Shown here piece after piece: positions 25,989-33,773 of a stretch of 43,506 nucleotides of DNA. Location: contig JADBKO010000036.1 in assembly GCA_014896355.1 (NCBI GenBank), forward strand, positions 1 to 43,506. The letters run 5' to 3'. This stretch comes from Bacillota bacterium (GTDB lineage Bacteria > Bacillota > UBA5301 > Bu52). A program made the translations under genes and the position numbers. Each line of letters opens with the position of its first letter. Position 1 is the stretch's first letter. Below the pieces are notes generated by a model. That model ran no database searches. It saw only the letters and a list, made by a program, of their open reading frames with translations, and had not been told where the DNA came from.

Positions 25989-26332
25989 TCTGAGGGCGGC
26001 GCTTGGTCGGCCGTCAAGTGACATCCGGGCGGGTGCGCATGCGGGCCTGGGTATAGCTCATCCCTGCTGGCTGCAGCCCCGCACGTGCCGTGCCAATGGA
26101 TTTCAGCCCAAAATCCCGCGCCGGCTTGAACACATCCAGCGCGCATTGCTCCGGCACTGTCCGCAGGATGTGTTGAGGGAGGCGAGCTTGACTCTTTCCC
26201 CCCGATCGGCTTCGTCGCACTGTGTCCCGCTGGCCGTCTTGCTGCTATCCGTGGACACTGAGCCCGCATACCCCGGCAGGTACCTTCCGTGCCTACCCGG
26301 AGCGCCGCACCCACGGCAGACCCCACCCAACT
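25989..26332. other. gene-free stretch with possible coding remnants
   Basis: Short minus-strand frames (26014-26220 and 26103-26330) have coding-like composition, for example CALDVFKPARDFGLKSIGTA, but I recognise no family and there is no ribosome site. They may be remnants of genes lost together with the CRISPR-Cas locus that follows. Confidence 0.3.
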
Positions 26333-26360
26333 CGGTTCACCCCCACACGCGTGGGGACGA
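26333..26360 (-). CRISPR. solitary type I-E-like CRISPR repeat
   Basis: Read on the minus strand the 28 bases are TCGTCCCCACGCGTG followed by TGGGGGTGAACCG. The near-palindromic GTCCCCACGCGTGTGGGG stem and the GTGAACCG 3' end match the type I-E repeat pattern. No second repeat lies 61 bases to either side, so no array remains here. The same 3' 18 bases recur at 26807-26824 next to a cas3 remnant. Confidence 0.7.
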
Positions 26361-26478
26361 TTGGTCCGGAGCGAGCCGTCCTCAAATTGGCTAGGGTCCC
26401 GAATCCGATGCCGGAAACTCGTGCTGGTCTCGTCCCAGCCGCTCCCACCTGCCGGCATAGCGCCACCCCCTACGGGCA

Positions 26479-26508
26479 TAAAAATAGCGGGCCGGATGAC
26501 CGGTCCGC
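26479..26508 (-). terminator. intrinsic terminator of the 81-residue gene
   Basis: On the minus strand GCGGACCGG, TCAT loop, CCGGCCCGC (26508-26487) form a 9-bp stem with one mismatch, followed by TATTTTTAT. It lies 26 bases after the stop codon at 26534. Confidence 0.75.
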
Positions 26509-26533
26509 CGCAGATTGGCTGGACGCCTCACGT

Positions 26534-26779
26534 CTACTTGATGCCTCGTGGCTTGCCTTCTTCAAACTGGATGCCATGGTCGCCAGGATAGGGCTGCCTA
26601 TGGTCGTTTTTCCCCTCCCAGATTTCCCGCGGTATCCCGTCCGGAAAGGCGGCGCAAACGTGGCGATAGTCTGGCCACTTCCACTGGTCCATGAACAGGT
26701 GCCGGCAAAAGGAGCATACACCACTGTAGACCTCGTCCCAACCTGGCCCGTCGAGCCGCGAAGCTTCCCATTCAGGCAC
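26534..26779 (-). CDS. small conserved protein with CxxC and FPDGIP motifs, function unknown
   Basis: An 81-residue protein. GTG 26779 is the only start possible, because a TGA lies in frame just upstream; GGAAGGTG precedes it. The sequence has CSFCRHLF (possible metal site with the later Cys and His), [16 protein letters not shown] and [15 protein letters not shown]. The FPDGIP...H..P..GDxGI.FE pattern belongs to a small family of uncharacterised cytosolic proteins that I recognise only as hypothetical. A good terminator follows. It lies between a CRISPR half-repeat fused to a cas3 fragment and an intact repeat, so it may have moved in when that locus was lost, or been a passenger within it. 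Confidence 0.7.
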   Translation of the reverse strand: MPEWEASRLDGPGWDEVYSGVCSFCRHLFMDQWKWPDYRHVCAAFPDGIPREIWEGKNDHRQPYPGDHGIQFEEGKPRGIK

Positions 26780-26785
26780 GCAGGG

Positions 26786-27004
26786 TCACCTTCCTTCCCT
26801 CTCATACGGTTCACCCCCACACGCTTCTGCCCACCGGGCGCGCAGCGCGCTGCCCAGGGAATGGCGCCAGATGGCCCTGGCCATCTCCGCGGTGTCGATC
26901 ATGTGGAAAATCAGCGGGTGAAAAAGGTTGGCATCCGCTGGGGGAACGGGTTGCCCATCTCGATTTTGCGCAGTCTTGCCCCAAAGCAGGAACAATGGGT
27001 CCAC
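26786..27004 (-). pseudogene. cas3: cas3 5' fragment (HD-domain start), truncated
   Basis: GTG 27004, with AAGGAG ten bases upstream, opens a frame whose first ~63 residues look like the N-terminus of a type I-E Cas3 nuclease-helicase: FLLWGKTAQNRDG, then FHPLIFHMIDTAEMARAIW, the start of the HD nuclease domain with the conserved His, then RARWAEA. Cas3 is normally about 900 residues. Here homology stops at 26825, where the frame runs directly into 18 bases of a CRISPR repeat (26824-26807) and ends at TGA 26786. The junction suggests a deletion that joined cas3 to the array and removed helicase, Cascade, cas1 and cas2. The product cannot work as Cas3. Confidence 0.7.
26807..26824 (-). CRISPR. 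3' half of a CRISPR repeat fused to the cas3 remnant
   Basis: CGGTTCACCCCCACACGC (plus strand) is identical to the first 18 bases, as read on the plus strand, of the repeat at 26333-26360, and it has the same orientation. On the minus strand it follows the cas3 fragment without a gap. Confidence 0.7.
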
Positions 27005-27170
27005 AGAGAATCAGCTCCTTCATGCGGGACAAGACCATCCTACCACGCCAGACTGACGTTTGTGGTCAGTAAGCGGCGGAGGGATTCGCGGGTGCCCGCA
27101 GAATCATAACCGCAGAATCCTAACATATCCTGTGACGTGTCGACGCCGCAGGGCTTAAGACACTGTCCGT

Positions 27171-29105
27171 GTGGGGGCCACGAAGGTGAGGGTACAGACG
27201 GATCCGACGGCGGCCGGGCGTATGAGCGGCCCGGACCCCGGAACGCGCGGGCACGATCCCGGGCCGGGCGGCCCGGATTCTTCCCGTGGCAAATGGGCTG
27301 TGCTGGCCACTGTCAGCCTCGGCATTTTCATGGCTTTCCTCGATGCCACGGTGGTCAACATGGCGGTGCCTGCCCTCATGCAGAGCTTCAGCACCAGCGT
27401 GAACCAGGCGTCCTGGGTGCTGAATGGCTATGCCATGGTCTTTGTGGTCCTGATGATCAGCATGGGGCGGCTGGCGGACCAATTCGGCCGCAAACTGCTC
27501 TACATGATCGGCCTGACGGTGTTCACGGCCGGTTCCGCCCTATGCGGCGCGGCCTCTTCCATTGGCCTGCTGATCGGATTCCGCCTGCTGCAGGCGGTGG
27601 GGGCGGCCATCATGACGCCGGTGAGCCTGGCCCTGGTCAGCCAGGCATTTCCCGTCTCCGAGCGCGGGCGGGCGGTGGGCGTCTGGGCTGCGGTGGGAGC
27701 CGTTGCCAGCGCAGCGGGCCCGACTTTGGGCGGTGTGCTGACGCAGTATCTTTCCTGGCACTGGGTCTTCTTGGTGAACATCCCTGTGGGTCTGGTGTCG
27801 CTGGGAGTGTCGGCGTGGCTTTTGCGGGAATCGCGCCTAACCGCGGCCTCTGCGCCGGTGGACTGGCTGGGGATGGCGCCGCTTTCCGCAGGGCTCTTGG
27901 CCTTGGTGTGGGCCTTGATCAAAAGCCGGGACTACGGCTGGACTTCCCCGATTATACTGGGCCTGTTCGCGGTTGCCGCTGTCCTGGTGGCGCTTTTCGT
28001 GGCCTGGGAGAAGCGGGCGCCCTGGCCGATGTTGCGGCTGGAACTGTTCCGCGACCGGGCCTTCCAGGCCGCCAATCTGGTGAACCTGGTCACCGGCTTT
28101 TCTGTGATGGGGGCCTTGTTTCTGCTGCCCATCTTCCTGGTACGCCTGGCTGGCTACAATGAATTGCGGGCCGCTGTGGCCATTACGCCTGTGCCTCTCT
28201 TGGTGATGCTGACTGCGCCGTTTATCGGCCGGGCTACGGACCTGACTGCGAGCGGGGGCGCCGGGCCTTCCCCGGACGGTGCCCCTGGCGCGACCGGTGC
28301 CCCTGGCACCGCGGCCGGCGCCGATCCCTGGGTCCTGGTGCTGGTCGGATTTGCGCCTATGGCCGTGGGGTTGTGGCTTTATTCCCGGCTCGGTGCGGAT
28401 GTGGAGTTTTCCCGCACTGTGCTGCCTTCTGTGGCCGTGGGTCTGGGGATGGGGCTGGCGGCCGTCCCGGCCACTGCCGTGGCCACGGCACGCCTGCGCC
28501 CGGACGATCTCGGCGTGGGTTCCGGCGTGTACGCGGTGGCGCGCCTGCTGGGAGCCGTGTTGGGGATTTCCGTGCTGGTGGCGGTGCTGACCACCGCCAT
28601 GGACAGCCGGCTGGCGGCGGAGCTGGCCAGGATCCGCGGCGAGATCCGCCAGGAAAGAAGCATCCCCCAGGCGGTGCGGGAAGACGTGGAGCGGCAGCTG
28701 GCCTCTGTGACCAGCAGCCGGCTGGAGAGCGGGCAGCCGCTGCAGATCCCGCAGGAGAACCAGCTGGTGTCCTACATCGCCGCCGCTCTGGCCCTGGAGA
28801 CCCAGGCGCAGGTGGGGCAACAGATTGAGGCGGAAGTGGCGCGCCTGCCCGCCAATCTGCCGGCGGCCAAGCGGGAAGCGGCCATAACCGCCATCAAAGA
28901 GCGTGTCCGTTCCCAGGCTCGGGCGGAAATCCAACAGCAGGCCCAGATAGGGGCCCAGCGGCTCCACAGCTTTCTGCTGCGGGCAGAGCGGCGGCTCAAG
29001 GGTGCAGTGGCCGCAGCGTTCTCCCTAGCCTACCAGGTCACCCTGGGCGTGGAGGTCGCCGGAGGATTGGCCCTCCTCCTCGTGCTCCCGCGCCCGCGCG
29101 CCTGA
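27171..29105 (+). CDS. DHA2-family MFS transporter with long extracytoplasmic helical loop
   Basis: Up to 644 residues. Motif D1 (FMAFLDATVVNMAVPALM), motif A (GRLADQFGRKLLYMIGL) and RLLQAVGAAIMTPVSLALV place it in the EmrB/QacA group. After the thirteenth helix (ARLLGAVLGISVLVAVL) it carries a charged, helix-rich region of about 150 residues (ARIRGEIRQERSIPQAVRED, LETQAQVGQQIEAEVARLP, AAKREAAITAIKERVRSQA) before the last helix. That is much longer than the usual loop and would face outside. The start is uncertain: GTG 27171, GTG 27186 and ATG 27222 all lie before the first helix and none has a strong ribosome site. The substrate is unknown; family members export drugs or dyes. Confidence 0.85.
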   Translation: MGATKVRVQTDPTAAGRMSGPDPGTRGHDPGPGGPDSSRGKWAVLATVSLGIFMAFLDATVVNMAVPALMQSFSTSVNQASWVLNGYAMVFVVLMISMGRLADQFGRKLLYMIGLTVFTAGSALCGAASSIGLLIGFRLLQAVGAAIMTPVSLALVSQAFPVSERGRAVGVWAAVGAVASAAGPTLGGVLTQYLSWHWVFLVNIPVGLVSLGVSAWLLRESRLTAASAPVDWLGMAPLSAGLLALVWALIKSRDYGWTSPIILGLFAVAAVLVALFVAWEKRAPWPMLRLELFRDRAFQAANLVNLVTGFSVMGALFLLPIFLVRLAGYNELRAAVAITPVPLLVMLTAPFIGRATDLTASGGAGPSPDGAPGATGAPGTAAGADPWVLVLVGFAPMAVGLWLYSRLGADVEFSRTVLPSVAVGLGMGLAAVPATAVATARLRPDDLGVGSGVYAVARLLGAVLGISVLVAVLTTAMDSRLAAELARIRGEIRQERSIPQAVREDVERQLASVTSSRLESGQPLQIPQENQLVSYIAAALALETQAQVGQQIEAEVARLPANLPAAKREAAITAIKERVRSQARAEIQQQAQIGAQRLHSFLLRAERRLKGAVAAAFSLAYQVTLGVEVAGGLALLLVLPRPRA

Positions 29106-29128
29106 GCCCAGCCCGCACAGAAGACATA

Positions 29129-29141
29129 ATGGAAGAGCCGG
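29129..29141 (+). repeat. left subterminal inverted repeat of the IS
   Basis: ATGGAAGAGCCGG, exactly complementary to CCGGCTCTTCCAT at 30633-30645. CATAAT (29125-29130) overlaps it and could supply a -10 box when the circular junction forms. Confidence 0.8.
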
Positions 29142-29219
29142 CCCCCGAATCGTAGTGCGTGGGTTATACTCGGAGTAGTAGGCTCGAGTACAGAGCCACA
29201 AACGAAGGAGGCCGGCACC

Positions 29220-30341
29220 ATGAATTCTACCACATTTGTAGGTTTAGATGTACACAAAGATTCCATCGCCGTGGCGGTGGCCCGCCCGGGCCGCCAGGAA
29301 CCAGAGCAGTTGGGGGTGATCCCGAATACGCCCGAGGCCGTGGCGCGGATGATGAGGAAGCTGGGTAGGCCCGAGAAGCTATCCGTGTGCTACGAAGCAG
29401 GGCCGTGCGGATATGAGATCTACCGGCAGCTCACCCAAATGGGGATCTCATGCGTGGTGGCGGCGCCTTCGCTGATCCCCAAGAGAGCGGGCGAAAGAGT
29501 AAAGACGGACCGCCGGGACGCCCAGAAGCTGGCGCGGCTGCTACGAAGCGGCGATTTGACCCCGGTACGGGTACCTGGAGAGGAACAAGAAGCCATGCGG
29601 GATCTCGTGCGGGCGCGGGAAAGCGCCAAGGAAGACGTTCTGCGCAAACAAAACGAACTCAGTAAGTTCCTGCTACGTCTGGGCCTGCACCCTGCGAAGG
29701 GGGTCAATCCATGGACACAAAAACACCGGCAGTGGTTGGAGAGTCTACGGCTGGAGCAGGCGCCTCAACAGGTGGTTTTGCGGGATCATCTGCACGCGCT
29801 GGACGAAGCCCTGGCCCGACTAGAACGGCTGGAGAAAGAGATCGAGGAACTGGCCCCGCAGTACTGCGATCCAGAGATGCTCCAGGCATTGCAGGCCTTG
29901 CGTGGTGTGAAACTTATCACCTCCGCCACGATCCTGACGGAATTGTGGAATATGGAGTATTTCCGGTCCCCTGCTCAGTTGATGTCCTTTGTCGGCCTGG
30001 TTCCCAGCGAGCATTCCAGCGGAGGGAAAGAGCGGCGGGGATCCATCACAAAGGCTGGCAATGCCCACGTCCGTCGTATCTTGGTGGAAGCTGCTTGGCA
30101 CTACAGGCACATTCCCAGGGTTGGTGTAGCACTTAAAAAGCGCCAAGAGGGAGTGCCTGAAGAGGTCAAGGCCATTGCCTGGAAAGCGCAGAATAGGCTA
30201 AACAAGAAATACAGGCGGATGGTAGGCAGAGGCAAGCTGAAGACCGTCACTGTTGTAGCCATGGCGAGAGAGTTGATGGGATTCATCTGGGCCATCGCCC
30301 AGGAAGTCGCTCGAAGGAGACAGGAAAAACAAGCGGCATGA
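29220..30341 (+). CDS. IS110-family transposase (DEDD RuvC-like / serine recombinase)
   Basis: A 373-residue protein, intact. The N-terminal RuvC-like DEDD residues are visible: Asp10 in GLDVHKDS, Glu59 in CYEAGPCGYE, and Asp97/Asp100 in KTDRRDAQKLA. A coiled region (about 175-210, LDEALARLERLEKEIEELAP) separates this from the C-terminal domain: GVKLITSATILTELWNMEYF, FVGLVPSEHSSGGKERRG and SITKAGNAHVRRILVEAAW, which carries the candidate catalytic serines. AAGGAGG lies eight bases before ATG 29220. These enzymes use an element-encoded bridge RNA to choose target and donor. No frameshift or lost motif is seen, so it may be active. Confidence 0.93.
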   Translation: MNSTTFVGLDVHKDSIAVAVARPGRQEPEQLGVIPNTPEAVARMMRKLGRPEKLSVCYEAGPCGYEIYRQLTQMGISCVVAAPSLIPKRAGERVKTDRRDAQKLARLLRSGDLTPVRVPGEEQEAMRDLVRARESAKEDVLRKQNELSKFLLRLGLHPAKGVNPWTQKHRQWLESLRLEQAPQQVVLRDHLHALDEALARLERLEKEIEELAPQYCDPEMLQALQALRGVKLITSATILTELWNMEYFRSPAQLMSFVGLVPSEHSSGGKERRGSITKAGNAHVRRILVEAAWHYRHIPRVGVALKKRQEGVPEEVKAIAWKAQNRLNKKYRRMVGRGKLKTVTVVAMARELMGFIWAIAQEVARRRQEKQAA

Positions 30342-30632
30342 CCTGGTACAACCGTCTTGAGATCCTTGATAAACACATCTTTCGCTGATTACTCACTTGG
30401 GATGGCCGGCAGCGGGTAGGGCAGCCACGGTAGGGAGAATCCTCGTGCCCCCTTTGTGCCAGGGATGACATCCCTGATGCACGCTTGAAGACCGAGGTAG
30501 CTCCCGGACGGATCTAAGCAATGCGGTACCCAACCCGCGGATATCAGGCTGACAAACCGTCGCGTTTGCCTGCCCGGCCCGCTGCCACCAACCCCAAATC
30601 TGCTCAATAAAATATTTCCTGGAGGGGCTTGA
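30342..30632 (+). ncRNA. candidate bridge RNA region of the IS110/IS1111 element
   Basis: This 3' non-coding end of the element contains no gene. In the IS1111 group the bridge RNA is encoded downstream of the transposase. A compact hairpin CAGGGAT-GAC-ATCCCTG (30460-30476) is visible, among weaker pairings. The loops that would pair with target and donor DNA cannot be assigned by eye. Limits are those of the non-coding region, not of a mapped RNA. Confidence 0.5.
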
Positions 30633-30645
30633 CCGGCTCTTCCAT
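30633..30645 (-). repeat. right subterminal inverted repeat of the IS
   Basis: CCGGCTCTTCCAT, complement of the left copy. TTGACC (30629-30634) overlaps its outer edge and could provide a -35 box in the circular junction. Confidence 0.8.
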
Positions 30646-30683
30646 ATCAGGGGGCCGTGGAAAACAGTACAACACTGTCCGCA

Positions 30684-30735
30684 GTTCGTGTTGGTCGTTT
30701 GTGTTGACCGTTCGTGTTGATCGTTTGTATTGGGC
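30684..30735. repeat. tandem repeat, 4 x 13 bp
   Basis: GTTCGTGTTGGTC, GTTTGTGTTGACC, GTTCGTGTTGATC and GTTTGTATTGGGC follow one another, between the IS right end and the purine promoter. The units alternate in type, which suggests duplication of a 26-bp pair. Regulatory meaning is unknown. Confidence 0.8.
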
Positions 30736-30788
30736 GAAACACCCAGACTCCTGCTTTCGGCGCCGTAGCCGCTCAGCCGGCCCGACTG

Positions 30789-30817
30789 TTGACAACGCCC
30801 GGGGGCTTTGCTAACAT
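30789..30817 (+). promoter_or_regulatory. promoter of the purine operon
   Basis: TTGACA (30789-30794), 17-base spacer and TAACAT (30812-30817). Transcription would begin near 30825, just before the riboswitch. Confidence 0.75.
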
Positions 30818-30835
30818 GACGGTGTAGTGGAGAGA

Positions 30836-30945
30836 ACGAGCACCTAGGGTTCCGCTGCGCAGGGGCCACCGGCGCAGGACAGGTCCGAGTGGTGCAGGCA
30901 GCGCGGGAGCGCTGTTACACCCTATAGGGACAAAAGCCCCGGCGG
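30836..30945 (+). promoter_or_regulatory. ykkC-class riboswitch, probably PRPP-sensing
   Basis: The conserved blocks of the ykkC aptamer are present in order: CTAGGGTTCCG (30844-30854), GGTCCGAG (30882-30889) and GGGACAAAAGCCCC (30927-30940). The class includes guanidine-I and the subtype 2 sensors of ppGpp, PRPP and nucleoside diphosphates. Its place in front of a whole de novo purine operon points to the PRPP type, which turns purine synthesis on when PRPP is plentiful; ppGpp sensing remains possible. The 3' end of the aptamer shares bases with the 5' arm of the terminator that follows, so ligand binding should block termination. Confidence 0.82.
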
Positions 30946-30987
30946 GTAGGTTTCCCATAGACGAAACCTGCCCGCCGTTCTTTTTTT
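30940..30987 (+). terminator. riboswitch-controlled intrinsic terminator
   Basis: CGGCGGGTAGGTTTC (30940-30954) pairs with GAAACCTGCCCGCCG (30963-30977), a 15-bp stem with an 8-base loop, followed by TTCTTTTTTT. It lies between the aptamer and purB. Confidence 0.92.
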
Positions 30988-31035
30988 GCTGAGCCAGCGC
31001 AGAGTTGCGGAGCCAGCGCACAGGAGGAACCGCAC

Positions 31036-32559
31036 GTGGAGGACATAGGCCAACATTCGGCCGGCATGGACATCTTCGCGAACATCAGCCCCATCGACCA
31101 CCGTTACCGGCAGGCCGAGGCACAACTTTGGCAGGAGTTGAGCGAGTGCCTCTCAGAACGGGCGCTCATTCATTACCAGCTGCGGGTGGAAATCGCCTAT
31201 GTTCGGGCACTGGCCCGGCGGGGGCTGCTGAGCCAGCAATCTGCTGAGATTTTGGCGGACGCCGCCCGCCGAGTCACTCCCGAGGAAGTCTACGCCGAAG
31301 AGGCCCGAACCCAGCACAACATCCGGGCCTTGGTGAATGCAGTGCGGCGACACCTGGAAGGCCGCGCGCCCGCTGCCGGGGCGGATACCGCCGCCGGGCC
31401 TGTGGCCCCGGCCGCCGGGGCCGAGGCTTTGCGTTTCCTTCACCTGGGCCTGACTTCCATGGATGTGGTGGACACGGCCAACGCCCTGCGCTACAAAGAC
31501 GCCTTTGACCGGGTGGTCTGGCCCCGCTGGCGGAGGCTCGTGGAGAGCGTGGCCAATCTGGCGGAGCGGGAAAGCGACACCCCCGCCATCGGCCGGACCC
31601 ACGGGCAGTATGCGGTGCCCATCACCTTTGGCTGGTCCCTGGCCGAGTACGTGCAGCGCCTGGGCGAACGCCTGCTGAAGGCTCAGGCCGCAGCGCACGA
31701 TCTGCGCGGGAAGATCGCCGGCGCCGTGGGGTGTTACAACGCCATCTGCCTCCTGGTGCCCGATCCCGACCAGCTGGAAGAAGAGGTCCTGGCGGATTTG
31801 GGCATTCGCCCCTCGCCGGTGTCCACGCAGATTGTGGCCCCCGAGTACGTGGCGGACCTGGGCCACGCCCTGGTCAGCGGCCTGGGCGTCATGGCCAATC
31901 TTGCCGACGACCTGCGCCACCTGCAGCGCAGCGAGATCGCCGAGGTGCGCGAGGCCTTCGGCGCCCAGCAGGTCGGGTCGTCGACCATGCCGCACAAGCG
32001 CAACCCCTGGAATTCCGAGCACGTGAAAAGCCTGTGGAAAGCCTTCATGCCGCGCATGTTCACGGTGTACGCGGACCAGATTTCCGAGCATCAAAGGGAC
32101 TTGACGAACTCCGCCTCGGCGCGCTTCTTCCCGGAGCTGTTCTTTGCCGTGGCCAGCGCCGCCGACCGTTTACGTGCCGTCGTCGAGGGCCTGCAGGTGG
32201 ACCGGGAAGCCATGCTGCGCCACCTGCGGGAGGCAGCGCCCTCCGTGGTGGCGGAGCCCCTTTACATCCTGCTGGCCCAGGCCGGCCATCCCAACGCGCA
32301 TGAAGCCGTGCGCCGCCTGACCCTGGCTGCCGAATCCGCCCGGGCCCAACCCGGGGTGGCCGGCACCCCGCCAACCGCGGACCCGGCGCCCGGCGCCGTG
32401 CTGGCCCAGGCTCTGTGCGATCCGGACGCCGCCCCCTGGCTGGCGCGCCTGACGCCGCACCAGAGGGAGGTCCTGGAGGATGTCCTTCATTACCGGGGCC
32501 GGGCGGCGGAAAAGACCCGCCGCATCGTGGCCCGGTGGCGCGAGGCTCTGGGGTTGTGA
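31036..32559 (+). CDS. purB: adenylosuccinate lyase
   Basis: A 507-residue fumarase/aspartase-superfamily enzyme. It splits SAICAR to AICAR, and adenylosuccinate to AMP, releasing fumarate. The signature [17 protein letters not shown] (about 315-330), [36 protein letters not shown] and [12 protein letters not shown] (active-site loop) are intact. It is longer than the usual 430-480 because of Ala/Gly/Pro-rich inserts near residues 110-135 and 435-455. GTG 31036 has AGGAGG eight bases upstream. First gene of the purine operon, read through the riboswitch. Confidence 0.95.
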   Translation: MEDIGQHSAGMDIFANISPIDHRYRQAEAQLWQELSECLSERALIHYQLRVEIAYVRALARRGLLSQQSAEILADAARRVTPEEVYAEEARTQHNIRALVNAVRRHLEGRAPAAGADTAAGPVAPAAGAEALRFLHLGLTSMDVVDTANALRYKDAFDRVVWPRWRRLVESVANLAERESDTPAIGRTHGQYAVPITFGWSLAEYVQRLGERLLKAQAAAHDLRGKIAGAVGCYNAICLLVPDPDQLEEEVLADLGIRPSPVSTQIVAPEYVADLGHALVSGLGVMANLADDLRHLQRSEIAEVREAFGAQQVGSSTMPHKRNPWNSEHVKSLWKAFMPRMFTVYADQISEHQRDLTNSASARFFPELFFAVASAADRLRAVVEGLQVDREAMLRHLREAAPSVVAEPLYILLAQAGHPNAHEAVRRLTLAAESARAQPGVAGTPPTADPAPGAVLAQALCDPDAAPWLARLTPHQREVLEDVLHYRGRAAEKTRRIVARWREALGL

Positions 32560-32605
32560 CGGACAGGACCAACACAACTTACGGAGAGAAAAGACGGAGG
32601 GATCC

Positions 32606-33403
32606 ATGGCCATGAACGGGCAACAGCCCACGGCAAAACCGGCACCGGCGGCACCGGCGCCGCCTGCGCCCCAGGAACGAGCCGCAGTGCGAGGTCCCCT
32701 GCTCTACGAGGGGAAGGCCAAGAAGGCTTGGCAAACTGATGATCCGGAATTGCTTATCATGGAATTCAAGGATGACGCCACGGCCTTCGATGGGCAGAAA
32801 CGCGCCCAGATCAGCCAAAAAGGGCGGCTGAACGCGGCGATCTCCGCGCATTTTTTCCGCCTCCTGGGGGCCCGCGGCATCCCCAGCCATTTCATCGGTC
32901 AGATCAGCGAGCGCGAGCACCTGGTACGGCGTGTGCAGATTGTCCCAGTGGAAGTCGTGGTGCGCAATGTGGCTGCCGGCAGCATCAGCAGACGCCTGGG
33001 CCTTCCGGAGGGCCGCGAGTTACCCTTCCCCATCGTGGAGTTCTATTACAAGGACGATGCCCTGCACGACCCCCTCATCAATGACGACCACGCCGTGGCC
33101 CTGGGCGCTGCCACCCGCGCCGAACTGGTCCAGCTGCGCGAGCAGGCCCTGGCTGTGAACGGCATCCTGCGGCCGTATCTGTCCGGCCTGGGCGTCATCC
33201 TGGTGGATTTCAAGCTGGAGTTCGGGCGCAGCCGCGGGGAGATTCTCCTCAGCGATGAAATCACCCCGGATACCTGCCGGTTCTGGGACGTGCAAACCCA
33301 TGACCATCTGGACAAGGATCGCTTCCGCCGCGACCTGGGCGGCGTCACCGAAGCGTATGAGGAAATCTGGCGCCGGCTGCAGGCTGCGCCGGCGGCAGTG
33401 TAG
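32606..33403 (+). CDS. purC: SAICAR synthetase (phosphoribosylaminoimidazole-succinocarboxamide synthase)
   Basis: A 265-residue ATP-dependent ligase joining CAIR and aspartate. Motifs are [45 protein letters not shown] and [14 protein letters not shown]. An Ala/Pro-rich N-terminal tail (about 25 residues) precedes the conserved domain. ATG 32606 has GGAGG five bases upstream; ATG 32612 is the alternative. It lies 46 bases after purB. Confidence 0.95.
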   Translation: MAMNGQQPTAKPAPAAPAPPAPQERAAVRGPLLYEGKAKKAWQTDDPELLIMEFKDDATAFDGQKRAQISQKGRLNAAISAHFFRLLGARGIPSHFIGQISEREHLVRRVQIVPVEVVVRNVAAGSISRRLGLPEGRELPFPIVEFYYKDDALHDPLINDDHAVALGAATRAELVQLREQALAVNGILRPYLSGLGVILVDFKLEFGRSRGEILLSDEITPDTCRFWDVQTHDHLDKDRFRRDLGGVTEAYEEIWRRLQAAPAAV

Positions 33404-33491
33404 GGGCACGCCTGGCACTTTGGGCGGTGCAAGGTGCGCGGTCCATGGCGGGCAGGCAGGAGCGGGCAGCGAAGAGAAAGGCGGGAGCGGA

Positions 33492-33773
33492 GTGCCGTCG
33501 TATTACGCACGCGTATTCATCACTTTCAAACCGGAAGTCCTGGATCCGCAAGGACAGGCGGTCCGGCAGGCCCTGCAGTCCCATGGGTACACAGGCCTGG
33601 AAGAAGTCCGTGTGGGCAAATACATCGAGCTCTGGCTGCAGGCCGCCAGCGAGGAGGCTGCCCGCAGGCAGGTGGAGGGGATGTGCGGGCGGCTGCTGGC
33701 CAACCCCGTGATGGAAAATTACCGGGCGGAAGTGGCGCTGGCGTCCGCCCCGGATACGGGGGGATTGGCATGA
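33492..33773 (+). CDS. purS: phosphoribosylformylglycinamidine synthase subunit PurS
   Basis: A 93-residue small subunit that bridges PurQ and small PurL in the FGAM synthase complex. The family core is clear: YARVFITFKPEVLDPQGQAV, LQSHGYTGLEEVRVGKYIELWL and ANPVMENYRAEV. GTG 33492 is preceded by GGGAGCGG. Its stop overlaps the purQ start (ATGA), giving coupled translation. Confidence 0.93.
   Translation: MPSYYARVFITFKPEVLDPQGQAVRQALQSHGYTGLEEVRVGKYIELWLQAASEEAARRQVEGMCGRLLANPVMENYRAEVALASAPDTGGLA

Larger units (their letters stand above)
29123..30650 (+). mobile_element. IS110-family insertion sequence (IS1111-type)
   Basis: About 1.53 kb: a short 5' end (about 100 bases), an IS110-family transposase gene, and about 300 bases of 3' non-coding DNA. 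Subterminal inverted repeats ATGGAAGAGCCGG lie at 29129-29141 and, inverted, at 30633-30645. Subterminal repeats plus a long 3' end are features of the IS1111 group. Exact ends are estimated; the family makes no reliable target duplication, and none is seen. The element separates the MFS gene from the purine promoter region. Confidence 0.75.

Noticed and set aside
26014-26220. Minus-strand 68-codon frame as a transposase or TnpB piece
   Set aside because: It has no zinc-finger or catalytic motif of any transposase I know; left as an unidentified remnant.
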